From assembly GCA_022316685.1 (NCBI GenBank), contig JAKJHU010000108.1:496001-560000 (forward strand): 64,000 nt of DNA. Reading direction: 5' to 3'. This stretch comes from Progne subis subis. Lineage: Eukaryota; Chordata; Aves; Passeriformes; Hirundinidae. A model generated the notes under the pieces. The model had not been told where the DNA came from, did no database searches, and saw only the letters and a program-made list of their open reading frames with translations. Of this stretch, positions 21,461 to 32,720 are shown in pieces; position 1 is the first letter of the stretch; the number at the start of each line of letters is the position of its first letter. The translations under genes were made by a program, and so were the position numbers.

Positions 21461-21959
21461 AAAAAAAAAAATAAAAATCACAGCCATAATGGATTTATTC
21501 TTTGTGTCTCAGTCAAACCTTGACTTTCAGTGCCTTTTATCCCCTGAAATCTCTCAGCTCTGCCTGAATTTGACTCCTTTGTTTTTTTTTTTGCAGCAGG
21601 GCTGTTATTTACTGTTCTGCTGAAACACGGCCACCTATGAAGATAAATGTAGCAGTTCCTTGAAATGATTCACTGCTCACCTCCACGTCGGTTTGAGATC
21701 AGAGCCCCTCTCCGTGCAGCTGAGGGGGAAAAGGGAATTTAATTGCTTGCATAAATAACCTGCCATGAGGGAAGCAGCGGGCGCTGCTGGGGGCTCTTTG
21801 TCCCAGATGTTGGGAGCTGGAGGTGTGGGATCATTCCCAGAGCAACCAGCCTGGAGTTTGGGGAAATTGGGGCAGGTTTATCCGTGTGCAGCGCCACAGC
21901 TTCCCCTACACCCTCCTGGCAAAGCTGCTGCTGGGGAAAGGGGTTTGGGGGCTGCATTG

Positions 21960-22390
21960 AGGCACCAAAAAGTGTTTGGGGCTGGATTCGGACCTCAAAA
22001 TGTGTTTGGGTCTGGGTTGAGATCCATGAAGTGTTTGGGTCTGGATTGTGGCCTCAAAATGTGTTTGTGATTGATGGAGACCCCATAAAGTGTTTGGATG
22101 TGAATTGAGACCCCTGAGTGTGTTTGGGTCTGGGTTGAAGCCCTGGGTCTGGATTGAGACCCCCAAAGGGTGTTTGGGTCTGTATCCAGGCCCCAAAATG
22201 TGTCTGGGTCTGGATTGAGATCCCAAAGAGTGTTTGGATATGGGTTGAGGTCCTGGGTCTGCACTGAGACCCCGAGGTGTATTTGGGTCTGGATTGTGAC
22301 CCCATTAAGTGTTTGAGACTGGATTGAGACCCCAAAACAGGTCTGGGTCTGGGTTGAGACCCCAGGAAGTGTTTGGGTCCGCTCTGAGCT
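21960..22390. repeat. Minisatellite, ~30-bp unit, ~14 copies
   Basis: Imperfect head-to-tail copies of a unit like GTGTTTGGGTCTGGATTGAG plus ACCCCAAA. On the minus strand the repeat keeps open frames encoding runs like NPDPNTFWGL, which are a by-product of the period being close to a multiple of three. Confidence 0.92.
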
Positions 22391-22583
22391 GGCCCTGAGC
22401 TGGTTCCATGGGTTTGTGCTGCTGTTTGGGACCATGAACTCCATTCCCAAGCCCTGCTGCTCTCCCCCTGTGCCTTGCTGACCTCTGGCAGCAATTCCCC
22501 GGGAGGAGCATCCCGGGCTGGCTGGTGGGGAGCAGTGCCCTGCCCTGAGCTCCCCCAGGGCTTTTGGAAGCCTCAGCATCCCC

Positions 22584-22602
22584 TATGTGTGTGTGTGTGT
22601 GC
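22584..22602. repeat. (TG)n microsatellite
   Basis: About eight uninterrupted TG units. Confidence 0.9.
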
Positions 22603-24249
22603 GCCCTGAGCGTGGGTGGGATCCCCCCGCTCCGTAACACTTGGGTTTGCAGCCTCCCATCAGCAGCAGCTCCTTCCCCAGACAGCATTTTCTAGGTCAT
22701 CAAACCCTCCGGCTCTGGCAGGGAGCTGTGGCACATCACCTCATTCATAAAATGACCAAAACTCTATTTTAAACCTCGCTGGGTGCCTTCCCTCCCCCTC
22801 CTCTCCCCACGTAACACTTCCCAGCAGAAGGCACGTTGGAAACCTCTCTCTCGTGCTTACAATCCTGGTTTGGGTGGGGTTTTTTTGGGTTTGTTTTTGT
22901 TTTTTTTTGTTTTTTTTTTTCCCCCAAACCAAACCAGGTTTATTTGCAGGAAGTTTCTGGAGCTGTCTCCTCTGGATTCCTGCTTTCAGCTCTCCCTGTT
23001 GGCTGCCAGGGTGCTTCAGCTTGTGCTCCTGCTCTGATTTATGCCGTGCCGTGGAGATTTTGGAGAAATCTTGGTTTTCCTGGTCTTGAGTTGCCTTCTT
23101 AGTGTACAAGAGCGGGGCTGAGGCCACAATAATTGCGTGAAGGACTCAGGGCATGGCAGAGATGGATCTGAACCACGCAAAAAAATTGTCTAAAGGAGAG
23201 CGGGGTGCCGGCATGAGGCAGGAGCCATGAGGAGGATGCAGAACCCACCTGGATCAAGGGCCAGGTGTGGTCAGAGCTGAGCTGAGAGGTGGGATCTGTC
23301 CATCTCCCCCTCCTGGAGTTGGCACAGAGGCTGCTCGAGGTCCAGGAGAAATCCCAGCTCTGTCAGCCAAACCTCAGCTCAGCCAGGCAGGGCTGAACCT
23401 GGACCTGCAGGGCCACCATTGTTAATTAGAAGCAGATGCAGCCCAGATGAGGGAAATGTTCATCAATTCCAGGAATAATAAATGCTGGGAATGGCCTGCT
23501 GGGCAGGGACACTGGGACAAAGGCCCAGGGATCTGTCACAAAGCCACTGACTTGTAGCTGTTGTCCTGAGGGAAATGATGTGTAAAAGGGATGAGCTCAA
23601 ACACCTCATGCCTGTTACCTGTGTATCTCATGAGTAATTTGTCTCTGAGGCAGAGGCGTTTTATTTTTCTCCTCTGAAGCTGATTCTTTTCCTCCAGCTT
23701 ATTTCATCTCAGCAGGAGGGGAAGATGAATTTCTGTCAAATAATAGTTCATTGCTCTTAATGCAAGAGTCCAATTAATTGATGGCTTAAAAGCTTTGCTT
23801 CCCTCGCCATTGCAAACAAACAAAAAGAGGAGGACAGGACTGCAGCACTGCAGGCAAGGCTGGAGCACGGCAGGGATCAGGCTCCTGCCTGGCATCTCCC
23901 AGCCCCACACCGTGGGATGGCTCTGTCCCACTCCTGCTTCCCAGGGCTGGATGATGCCTTTTCCCAGCCTGTGGTGCTGCTCTGGGCACCAGGAGGAGGT
24001 TTTAATATGAAGGTTTTAGCAGCTGGGGGCAAAATTATCTCACCCTGTGTCCTGCTCAGGGAGAGAGGAGATGGAGGGAGACTCGGGAGTCCCAAAGCAG
24101 TTGAGGATTTGGGCTGTGTGGGGAGCAATCACAGCTTTCCCAAACCAAACTGTCCCGATCAGAGGTGTTTAGTCTGGGCTTAGGAAAGCTGGTCACTGCT
24201 GGAAGCAATAGTTCAGTGCCTTGCCCTCCCTCCTCAGTGCCCTCCATCC

Positions 24250-24495
24250 TTAGAATCATCATGGAATAGGCTGAGCTGGAAGGGACCCACCAGGATCATC
24301 CAGTGCAGCTCCTGGCCCTGCACAGACACCCCCAAATCCCACCCTGTGCACCCCTGGGAGCAATGCCCAGCCCCTCCTGGAGCTCTGGCAGCCTCGGGGC
24401 CGTGCCCGTTCCCCGGGGAGCCTGGGCAGTGCCCTGCACCCTCTGGGGGAAGAAGCTTTCCCTGAGATCCATCCCAAACCTCCCCTGACACAGCT
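24250..24495 (-). mobile_element. CR1 LINE fragment, antisense
   Basis: AATCATCATGGAATAGGCTG, AGCTGGAAGGGACCCACCAG, GATCATCCAGTGCAGCTCC and the downstream AAGCTTTCCCTGAGATCCA match the reverse complement of CR1 3' regions over about 245 bp. It is the longest clear CR1 in the intergenic segment. Confidence 0.9.
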
Positions 24496-25000
24496 TAGTG
24501 CCCTGTCCTCTCTGCATCCTCCCATCCCACCCCGTTGTCCTTCCGTCCCTCCATCCTGCCCGGTCCTCTTTCCATCCTTAATGTCCTGTTCTTCCTGCAT
24601 CTCTCCATCGTGCCTGGTCCTCCTTCCATCCCTAGTGTCCTGTTCTTCCTGCATCCTCCTCCCATCCTGCCCCGTCCTGCGTTCATCCCCGGTCCATTGC
24701 TCCTCCTGCATCCTCCCATCCTGCCCCATCCTCCCTGCATCTCTCCATCCTGCCTGGCCCTCCTTCCATCCTCAGCCTCCTTCTCTCCCTGCATCTCCTG
24801 ATCCATCCCACTCCTCTGCTTTCCCCTCATTCTCCCATCCATCCCTGTCCCCCGATCTCCTCTCATCCCCTGATCCATCCCTGTCCCCCGATCTCCTCCA
24901 TCCATCCCGGGTCCGCTGTTCTCCCCTCATCCCTCCATCCTTGCTGCTACTCCTTCCATCCTTAGCCCCCTGTTCTCCCCTCATCCCTCCATCCCCGTCC
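24496..25000. repeat. C/T-rich minisatellite upstream of the CpG island
   Basis: About 500 bp of CCATCC / TCCTGCATC motifs in longer imperfect units of about 50 bp at the left end (GTGTCCTGTTCTTCCTGCAT recurs), decaying to shorter CATCCCTG units. Almost purely pyrimidine-rich on the + strand. Confidence 0.88.
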
Positions 25001-25194
25001 CCGCTCTCCGCGCCTCCCCCGCTCCCTCCCTGTCCCCGCAGCGCTCTCTCCATCCCCTCGGCTGCCCGCGGGGGGGCCGCCCGGCGGTCCCGGTGTCCCG
25101 GCCGCCGCCCCCCGCCCCCTGCAGTTCTCCCGGCCGCCGCCGGGGACCCGCGGCCGCCGCTGCCGGAGCGGGGCCGGAGCAGCCGCGGGCAGAG

Positions 25195-25210
25195 CCCAGC
25201 CCAGGTACGA
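25195..25210 (+). promoter_or_regulatory. Candidate splice donor of a 5' UTR exon
   Basis: CCCAG|GTACGAGC at 25,204/25,205, in the densest part of the CpG island. It would end a first non-coding exon if transcription starts upstream. No start site can be fixed from sequence. Confidence 0.4.
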
Positions 25211-26597
25211 GCCGCGGGGCGATGCGGGGTGCAGGGAGGGGGATGGCGGCCGGGGCGGGGGCGGGCGCAGCTCCCCGGGACCCCCGAGGGATGCTCGGCA
25301 GAGCCGCCGCCGCCGCCGCGGAGCCGCCGGGCCGGGAGCGCTCGGAGCCGCGGCCGCGGCCGCTCGCTGCCTGCCGGCGGTGCCCCCGGCTGGCGCTCAG
25401 TCCCCCCCTCTTCCCGGCCACATCCAGCCTTTACCCGGTGACATCCAGGCTCCTCGGTGACGTTCAGCCCCCTCCCCGGACACAAGCCGGCGCCCCCCGA
25501 CCGCCTCCCGCACTCGCCGAAGGACTTCGGGACCGGCCCTTTGCGGTGTTTTAGCGCACCGAGAGTTGAAAAACGCCACGCTCGGGCTCTTAGCGGAGCC
25601 GAAGTTCAGAGAGCGCGGGGAGGGGGCACTCGGTGCGGCTCCGGGCGGTGCGGATCCCCTGGGAGCCGTCCCGGGGTGCGGGAGGTGCGGCGGGCAGGGA
25701 TGCTCCCCGCGGCCCCGGGCGCTGCTGTGCTCGCAGCCTGCGCGCCACGCTCGGAGGCGGCCAGGAAAAAGGCTCTTTAACTCGTATTTCGAACCGGCTT
25801 TGGGTGGCGGAGGGAAGGTTCATTGTCGTGGAAGGCGTTGGTGCGGAGTTGTGCCGGGGAATGATCGGCGTTGGGATCGCTGAGGCGCTCGCTGTGTGCG
25901 CAGACGTGCGGGGCTGATGCTGAGGGACTCCTGTGATGAACCCGAGCGCCGAGCCCGGGCAGTGTGCGGGGAGAACTCCGTGCACAAGCCTCTTCCTAGG
26001 CCCAACTTTATTCCTCCTGATTTATGCCCAAACTCCGGCTTAGCCGGGGCTCTGCGTAGGTGCCAGATGCTGCGAGTGCTGCTCGGCTCTCGCCATCCGT
26101 GGGGCTGCATCCTTTCGCTTGACAGGATCGAGACCGCGAGGTCGTGGCCCTGGGGGGGTTAACTGGAGCCCCGTGGGGCTGGCTTTGTCCCCACACGCCT
26201 GTCCTCCGTGGGGAGGAGCTGCTGGCCGGAGGATCCAGCGCCGTGCCCGCCTCCCTGGGGACCCGGACTAGCGAGGGATGCCGAGGGACAGCTCGGCTCG
26301 CTCTGCCACCGCATCCCGGCCGCTCTGACGGGGCTCCAGCAGCCCCCATTCCACGGGAGATCCCCCCCGGGTGGAGCCAGCCCTTTTGTCTCGGCGAGGC
26401 AAGGCGGCTTTTCCTCCGGGCAGCCACATCCCGGCTGGATGTGACCGCTGCAGGCAGCCGGGAGCAGAGCCATCCCCGCCTCCCTGGGCAGCCACTCGGG
26501 ATCTACGGCATCGGAGAGAGGCAGGAGCATCCCCCGGGAGCGTCCGGCTCTGCCGAGGAGCTGACACAGCCGGCAGCTCCTGGGCGCTCAGCCGTGT

Positions 26598-26615
26598 GTG
26601 CCCGCAGGTAGGAGG
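26598..26615 (+). promoter_or_regulatory. Candidate splice donor of an alternative 5' UTR exon
   Basis: CCGCAG|GTAGGAGG at 26,607/26,608, a strong donor match. The preceding pyrimidine-poor GTGTGTGCCCGCAG could also be read as an acceptor, so the direction of use is uncertain. Confidence 0.4.
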
Positions 26616-27263
26616 GGGATGTGGCCGTGCCGGGGGCTTCCCTGCCTTGCTTTGCTCCGGTCTTGTTTCGCAGAGGGGGAGAAACGATCCGCAGTGAGGC
26701 TCCCGCCGCGCCGAGGCGTGTTTAAAGCGTCTCGATGCGAGCCCGCTTCGGTCTCGGTGTGTCTGGAGCCGGGGATCTGAAGGGAAGCGTCTGCCTGGGG
26801 AAACGGGTGGTGAGAGGCACAACCTTCCCCTCTCGGGTTCCATTTCAGGGCTGGGCCTGACGAGCAGAGACAGAAGTTGGGAAAGTTGCTGTGTGGCTCT
26901 CTGTGCTTCGCAGGTGGTGCTTTCCCCTGCACCTGGCAGGAATTAATACCCTGGGATGAGGCACCGGGAATTTTGGGGAAGAGGGAGCTGCTGGCAGGCT
27001 GTGCTGAGCACAGAGCGGCAGCGCAGGGAAGGAGAATGCTCTTTTTTTTTTAAAAAAAAAAGAATCCTTTAAATGGCTATTTCTCTTAGACCCTTTGTGA
27101 TCTGGCTCCTGTGTGGTGGGAACAGGCTGCCTGAGCACGGTGAACCCCAAAATGAAGGGTTTTATCCCAAAATCTTGGGATAAAGACACGAACATCTCCT
27201 TGAAAAGATTGGTTCTGAGCGGCTGGTTTGGAGCAGCTGCCTGCAGCTTCCAGAGGCACAGAG

Positions 27264-27288
27264 ATGCTGCTGCTGCTGCTGCTGCTGC
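27264..27288. repeat. (TGC)8 trinucleotide repeat
   Basis: Eight uninterrupted TGC units. It falls in a chance open frame but has no coding context. Confidence 0.9.
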
Positions 27289-27533
27289 AAGTTTCTTGCT
27301 GGAGGTTTCTTTTGCAAGCTGTGCAAGGAAAATCAGCCAAGGAGTCATGTGGGCTGGCAAAGGCCTGGGTACCTCGGTGCCAAGGAGCACTCAGCAATCG
27401 GGGGGTGAGTGGGGCAGGATCTGAGGGGCCTGGGCTTCTGAGAGCTCATCAAAGGAGCAGCCAGGCAAGGTAGGGGCAGTGCTGCCTCCAGAGTATCCTG
27501 AAAGCTTCGGTGTGCCAGGAAATCTCATCTCCT

Positions 27534-27549
27534 GTGTGTGTGTGTGTGC
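27534..27549. repeat. (TG)n microsatellite
   Basis: About eight TG units. Confidence 0.85.
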
Positions 27550-28727
27550 TCACATCGATGTCTCGGCTTGATGGAAAAGCAGAGAGTGAACTTCAAACTC
27601 ACCCAGGGGCTGGGAGGATCCTCAGCTAAATCCTGGCTGATGGCATGGGGAATTCTGGTGGGAAAGCGCTGTGATGTGGGATCTCTGTGTTCCCTGTGGG
27701 ATCCTGCTCCTCCTGGAGGAACCTGCTGGCTTTCCATGTGAGACCAGAGGAAAGGCCTGGCTGGAGGAGAAGCTGCGTGTTTTCACTGGGTGGGTGGAAG
27801 GGAAAAGCTTTGGAGTCAGCAGAGGAAGGAGGAAAAGCAGAGGAGAGGAGGAGCAAGGGCTGACACGAGAGGCGGAGGAGCAGATACATCCTTGGGGTCA
27901 GACACGGCTGGGCCAGACAGGCAGAGGAGAATGCTCTCCTCCAAGAATCTTCATTTTTTTGAAGGCGATTTTAGCTTTATTCTGGTTTTGCTCAGCACTC
28001 AGCATGTGCAGACAGTCGGTGTCTTGCCCTTTTTAAAGGCCTGCTGATGTTCCTGAGGTGTGGATATTGATTTTCAGTGACTTTGGGGAGAGATCTCCGT
28101 GGGCAGCACTTGTTGGGGTCAGAATTTATTTATTTTTCATGCTTCTAGGCAGGCAGAAGGCAAGACAGAAGTTTCGCAAGCCTCCTCAGAAATGCTTTTT
28201 GTTCTGGGGCAGGAGGTTTCTAAGGTGGCACATGAAAGGCGAGGAATCTGTTAAAACAAGGCGCCTCTTGCTGCGTGTGAACAGGAGGAACAGTGAAATT
28301 GTGGCTGAGCAGGATGAGAACAGCTTGGAGGGTGTTGCTTAGACCTGAGGGAGGAATCACTGGGGTATCAGCAGCTCCACCAGGAAAAATTTGTCCAGAA
28401 AGGAGATTGTGGGATTGCTGGTGCACAGGAGGCTGCAAACTCCACTTTGTCACCTCAGGGCAGCCACTAACGCTGTCCTGGGGTCCCTGACAGGAAAAAC
28501 AGGGGACTTGGAGAGATAAAAGAAGGAGTCAAACCTGTGAGGAGTTCTAAGGATCCCCATCATAACTTCGTTTGTGGGATGGAGATTGCAAGGACAGGGT
28601 GTGGTGGTAGCACATGGGGATTTGTGTGTTTGTCCTGGTGCCTCTGCAAGGTTTGGGTTTGCTAATGGATGTGCGACTTGGTTGTGTGGAAAGAGGAGGA
28701 AAATGCAGCGAGGAGCAGATTGGAGAG

Positions 28728-28800
28728 CTCCAGAACGGTTCGGTTTGGGAGGGAACTTCAAGCTCATCTCATTCCATGGGCAGGGGGATAAACCAGGGTC
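28728..28800 (-). mobile_element. CR1 LINE fragment, antisense, short
   Basis: GGTTTGGGAGGGAACTTCAA, GCTCATCTCATTCCATGGGC match part of the inverted CR1 tail. Small and degraded. Confidence 0.6.
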
Positions 28801-30479
28801 ATTTCCATGCTGGTCACAGGGAGTGGCTGCTGGGCAGGACAGAGCTGGCAGCGCCCAGCCGTGGGCAATTAGCAGTGATTGGATTGTCCAGAGAGGGAGG
28901 AACGGACCCAAAGTATTCCAAATCAGCAGATCAGAGGTAAATCAGGTGTAAAATAGCAGCAGGTGCAAACATTAAGGGGAGGACGCCCCTTCCTTCCCCT
29001 CCTCCCTCCCCGTGGCCATTTCCAAGGCAGGAGCCCCAGTGGGCAGAGGGATGTGATGGATGCAGCAGGAATTTTTGCCATGCTCTGCCTGCACGGAAAC
29101 CAAAGCTGAGGAAGAGCTGGGCTATCAGGCAAGTGAGTGTTTTTTCTTCTGTGCCTGCTGGGAGCGTCTAATTATCCCTCAAATCCTTGGATGGTCTGTC
29201 CCTGGGGGTCAAATCACCACAGTTTATCTGCAGTCGAGGGCTGCCCAGTAGGGAAGAGCTCCTTCTTAAGGCTGAGGAAATGAGTGTTCAACTTCTTCCA
29301 ACGGGCCTAATTTATTTGGATATTTCATTAAATCCACCCAAAAGAGGCTATTTTAGGAAATAAATAGCAGAATGTGGGCAATAAATCGCTGTGGGATACG
29401 GGGCAGAGTTCAGTGCTGGCTTTCCTAGTTAAGTTGCAGAAAATAGAAGTGTAATGGCCGAGTGCTGATGGGAGTGTAGATATGTGATTATGTGAGGGTT
29501 CCTCACACTGAGGCCGGGCTTATTTATTATCTTTAACGATTTGGAGGTGGAAATGGGTCAGAGCTGGGTTAGGGAGAGGAGCATGCTGACGGGAAGGGGT
29601 TGCTTTTGCAAGAATTCAGAGGGAAAGCTGCTGCGTTGGGGCAAGCGGCGGTTCGGCTGCTGCGGCAGCAGTTGGTGTCACTCAGATTTGAGCGTGTGAA
29701 AAAGAGGGAAAACCTGAGCGAATCCTTCCCTAACAACAAATCCTGGGTGATTCTGTGGGATCCTAGCAGGGGAACAGGCAGGGACGTGAAGAGTTGGTGT
29801 GGTTTGTGTGCAGCTGAGGAGGTGCTGGAGCTGTGTGGACGAGCTGCAGGAGATGCTCTGCCGGGGCAAACAGAGCTCTCCCCATCTCTGTGGGGTTCAG
29901 GGAGGGCTCTGCAGTGACAGCCACTCTTCCCAAAGCTCCCAGCTCAGGGATTTGCTGCTGGAGCAGGAGCTCTGGGTGTCTGGACTGTGCCAGCATCCCG
30001 CTGGATTTGCTGCCTTGGAATCAACCAAGGAGAACTTTGCTGAGCCCTGACATCCTGGTGGGGCCGTCCCCTGGATTCTCCAAGGGGTAGATGATGGGGC
30101 AGGGATGAAGGGGCTGAGATGAACTGTCCATCTCCAGGGGTGATTCTCCCCCAGGTCAGGGGAGTCTTGGGGCTGTTTTGTCTTTGAAGTGCAGCCTTTG
30201 AAGCGTCCGTGGCGTTTTGGGGATGAGAGGGGATTGGAGAGCCCGGAGGGTTCTGTTGCCGCTGCATTTCACCTCCCTAAGGTGGTTCTCATTCCCATAA
30301 TAATCATTCCTTGTACCCATTGCACGTGAGCAGCTCTGTAACAAAACACCCACACAGTGCCTCACCTGCTGAGCCATCCAGCATCGGGGGATTCTCATCT
30401 CTGCTGAGACCTCCTGGCTTCAAAGTCTGCAGAATTTATTTGCATCCTTCATGAGGGAGACAGCCAGGCACAACATTTT

Positions 30480-30512
30480 GTATTTATTTTATTTATTTAT
30501 TTATTTATTTTC
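30480..30512. repeat. (TTTA)n microsatellite
   Basis: About seven TTTA units with one interruption, followed by a pyrimidine stretch. Confidence 0.9.
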
Positions 30513-32394
30513 TTTCCTGTTCCTCCCCCCTGCTCTGCTTCCCCACTGGCTTTTCAGTTTGTTTATTTGGTGAGCTCAGCATCAGCACAATGATGTGGAA
30601 ATAAAGCAGAGGAGCTTCCTCTTGGCCTCCCCGCATATGCATAAATGGGAGGCATAGATCATGCTGGCAATCCCCAGCCAGGCACCACTTAATGGAAATT
30701 CTCCTGCTGACCTCAGAAACCCCTCTTTGCCAGGGTTTGTAATGAGTCTGCAAAAATCCGTGCAGGGCACAAACAAGTCACCTGAGGTCCCAGACCCTGC
30801 GAGCACAAAGTCACGATAATAACGCTAATTTCCCACCCACGCTCAGGCATGTGCTCGGCTCCTTGGAGAGTTTGCTATTTTTAAAAAAGCAGTTTTTTCA
30901 CCTTCTTGGGGGCTGTTACAACGGGTGTGTCGGGGAGGAGGAGAACGGGAGGTGGAGAGCGGCTGTCCCTGAGCTGTGTGACACCAGATCCCCGGGAGCA
31001 TCCCCAGTCCTGGCTGCCAGGGCATCAGCCTGCGAGGTTCATGGCATGAAACTCAGCCGCTTCAGCAGAAAATCAGCTTTCCTTGACTCTGCACCCTCTC
31101 CCCACTTCCTACAGCTGAATCTAATAACAGAGATCATCTGTGCCCCCTCAGGAGGGGATGGATTCCTGAAAACCCCTTGTTCAGCCCTGACCTTTGTGTA
31201 AACCTGCTGCTGCAAACCAGAGTTTTCAGCTCGGTGACAGGAGCTGATGTGGGGGGTTTTTTTGAAGGAACGCGCGGTGTTTTGATGTTTGGAGGTTTGT
31301 TTGATGGCTCCGTGACCCTGCTCGGAGACACGGGGACTGCAGGGCTCCTTGTCGCTGGTGCTGGAGGCTGTGCTGGGATTCAGCTCTCCCTGTGACGGAG
31401 CAGCAAACTGCTGCTGGGTCTGGGAGAGTCGCTCCAAACGCGCCTTGCTTTGGGTGAAGTGGCTGCAAACTCAGCTCGCCGCAACCGCTGCTGTTCTGCC
31501 AACTCTTGCATGTGCCAAAACTGCTTTTTCCCACCCCAAAAAGGAGGTTAATCAAAGAGTCTGTCCCTCTGGCCACGCTCGTTGTTTGGTCTTGCCGTTC
31601 TCTTGTTTCCCGGTTCCTGCCGCACCTCCTGGCTGCTGTTGAGGGCTGTGCGTGCAGCTCCGGCCATCACATCTCTTCAGCCTGAGAAATGTTTGGGGCA
31701 GAGCCTGTGCTGATGCTCAGCGAGCATCTGGTCCCTCCCCAGGTCCCATTCATCACTGTCTCGCACTTCGCATTATTGTTCACACCGAGGGAAAGTGGGT
31801 GTGAAGCTGGAATAATAATGTTTCACACTTGCTTTGCGCTGGGTTTGATGCCCAACAGCATTTGAACCGACCACAAAAGGCCCTGGAGCAATGGAGGGGT
31901 TGGGAGCTGGAAGCAAATCACGAGTTAATTACAGCTGACAAATAACGAGTTAATTACCCTCGGTGAGGGAAATGACCGCTGTGCTCCGTATTACATCCGT
32001 GATAAACTGGAAATCTGGGTGGGATTTTAAAGTTCTGGCTTAACGGCTTTAGAAGGAATCTGCAGGTGAGGGCAGAGCTCAGTGCAATGGTTCCCCCACT
32101 TCAACCTCGTTCTTTCAAACGGAATTCCAGCGTGGATGGGCAGCAGGGATATTTTCCTGCATCTCCAGAGCACTGAAAAAATCCCTCTTTAGTCCAACAT
32201 GCCCTGCTCGTTTCCAAAGGGGTTGGGGGGTTAAACGATGGACGTTGGTGCGGTTGTTTTAATGACATAAACATGGAAAGGATTTAATGCTCCGTGGAAT
32301 ATCAGGAGTTTGGTGTTTGGGAATCGGGGCCTTTTGGCAGCTGCAGCTCCCAAGGGTCTCTCAGGGGATGTGGCTTTCCGTGATTTGGAGTGAC

Positions 32395-32720
32395 GTGCCT
32401 TTTGTTGTGTTCCTGCTGGGTGTTAAATAAGATTTAAGTCTCCTCAGTCACTATTTAGTTATTGAAGAGCATCGCAGCCACCACCAGCACAAACAGAACT
32501 GTCTGGATGTTTGTTTATGCAACAGATCATTAGAAAGTCTGTAGGAAAAAAAAATATTCTTGTCTGTTAGATAATTAATCTGCATTTTAAGAATTGTCTA
32601 AAGACATATTTGCAAGCCAGTCCATTGAGCTGCTGCTCATCTAGTCAATAATCCCATATTTAATAGTCCCTGAGAATGTATTTCCATAATGTGCTGTGAA
32701 CAGTTGAGAAATCTGCATTT
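32395..32720. other. AT-rich complex block, possible conserved non-coding element
   Basis: About 320 bp of low-GC, non-repetitive sequence with GTTTGTTTATGCAACAGATC, GATAATTAATCTGCATTTTA and GTCAATAATCCCATATTTAA. It looks unlike the adjacent GC-rich intron DNA. Assignment rests on texture only. Confidence 0.35.

Larger units (their letters stand above)
17481..24980. other. Intergenic region
   Basis: No coding exon recognised. Holds two CR1 fragments in sense orientation, one antisense CR1, a 141-bp tandem duplication, two minisatellites and an AT-rich unique block near 21.3 kb. The many open frames lack protein-family signals. Confidence 0.75.
25000..26650 (+). promoter_or_regulatory. CpG island, probable promoter with untranslated first exon(s), perhaps of GRIK4
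   Basis: About 1.6 kb of GC-rich, CpG-dense DNA, densest at 25,030-25,760, with a (CCG)n run near 25,305. Two perfect donor-like sites on the + strand suggest alternative 5' exons. Position and orientation downstream of ARHGEF12 fit GRIK4 by vertebrate gene order. That assignment is inference, because no GRIK4 coding sequence is visible. The long open frames here reflect scarcity of stop codons in GC-rich DNA. Confidence 0.7.

Noticed and set aside
21995..22579. 194-codon minus-strand frame encoding NPDPNTFWG-like repeats
   Set aside because: Explained by the minisatellite period. No homologous protein family recognised.
24581..25485. Long open frames on both strands (286 and 237 codons) across the pyrimidine repeat and CpG island
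   Set aside because: Composition is low-complexity Ser/Pro/Cys or Gly/Arg, it follows the repeat, and the frames are open on both strands because stops are rare in such DNA.
27228..27473. Frame starting MEQLPAASRG with a leucine run that looks like a signal peptide
   Set aside because: The leucines come from the (TGC)8 repeat. What follows has no family resemblance.
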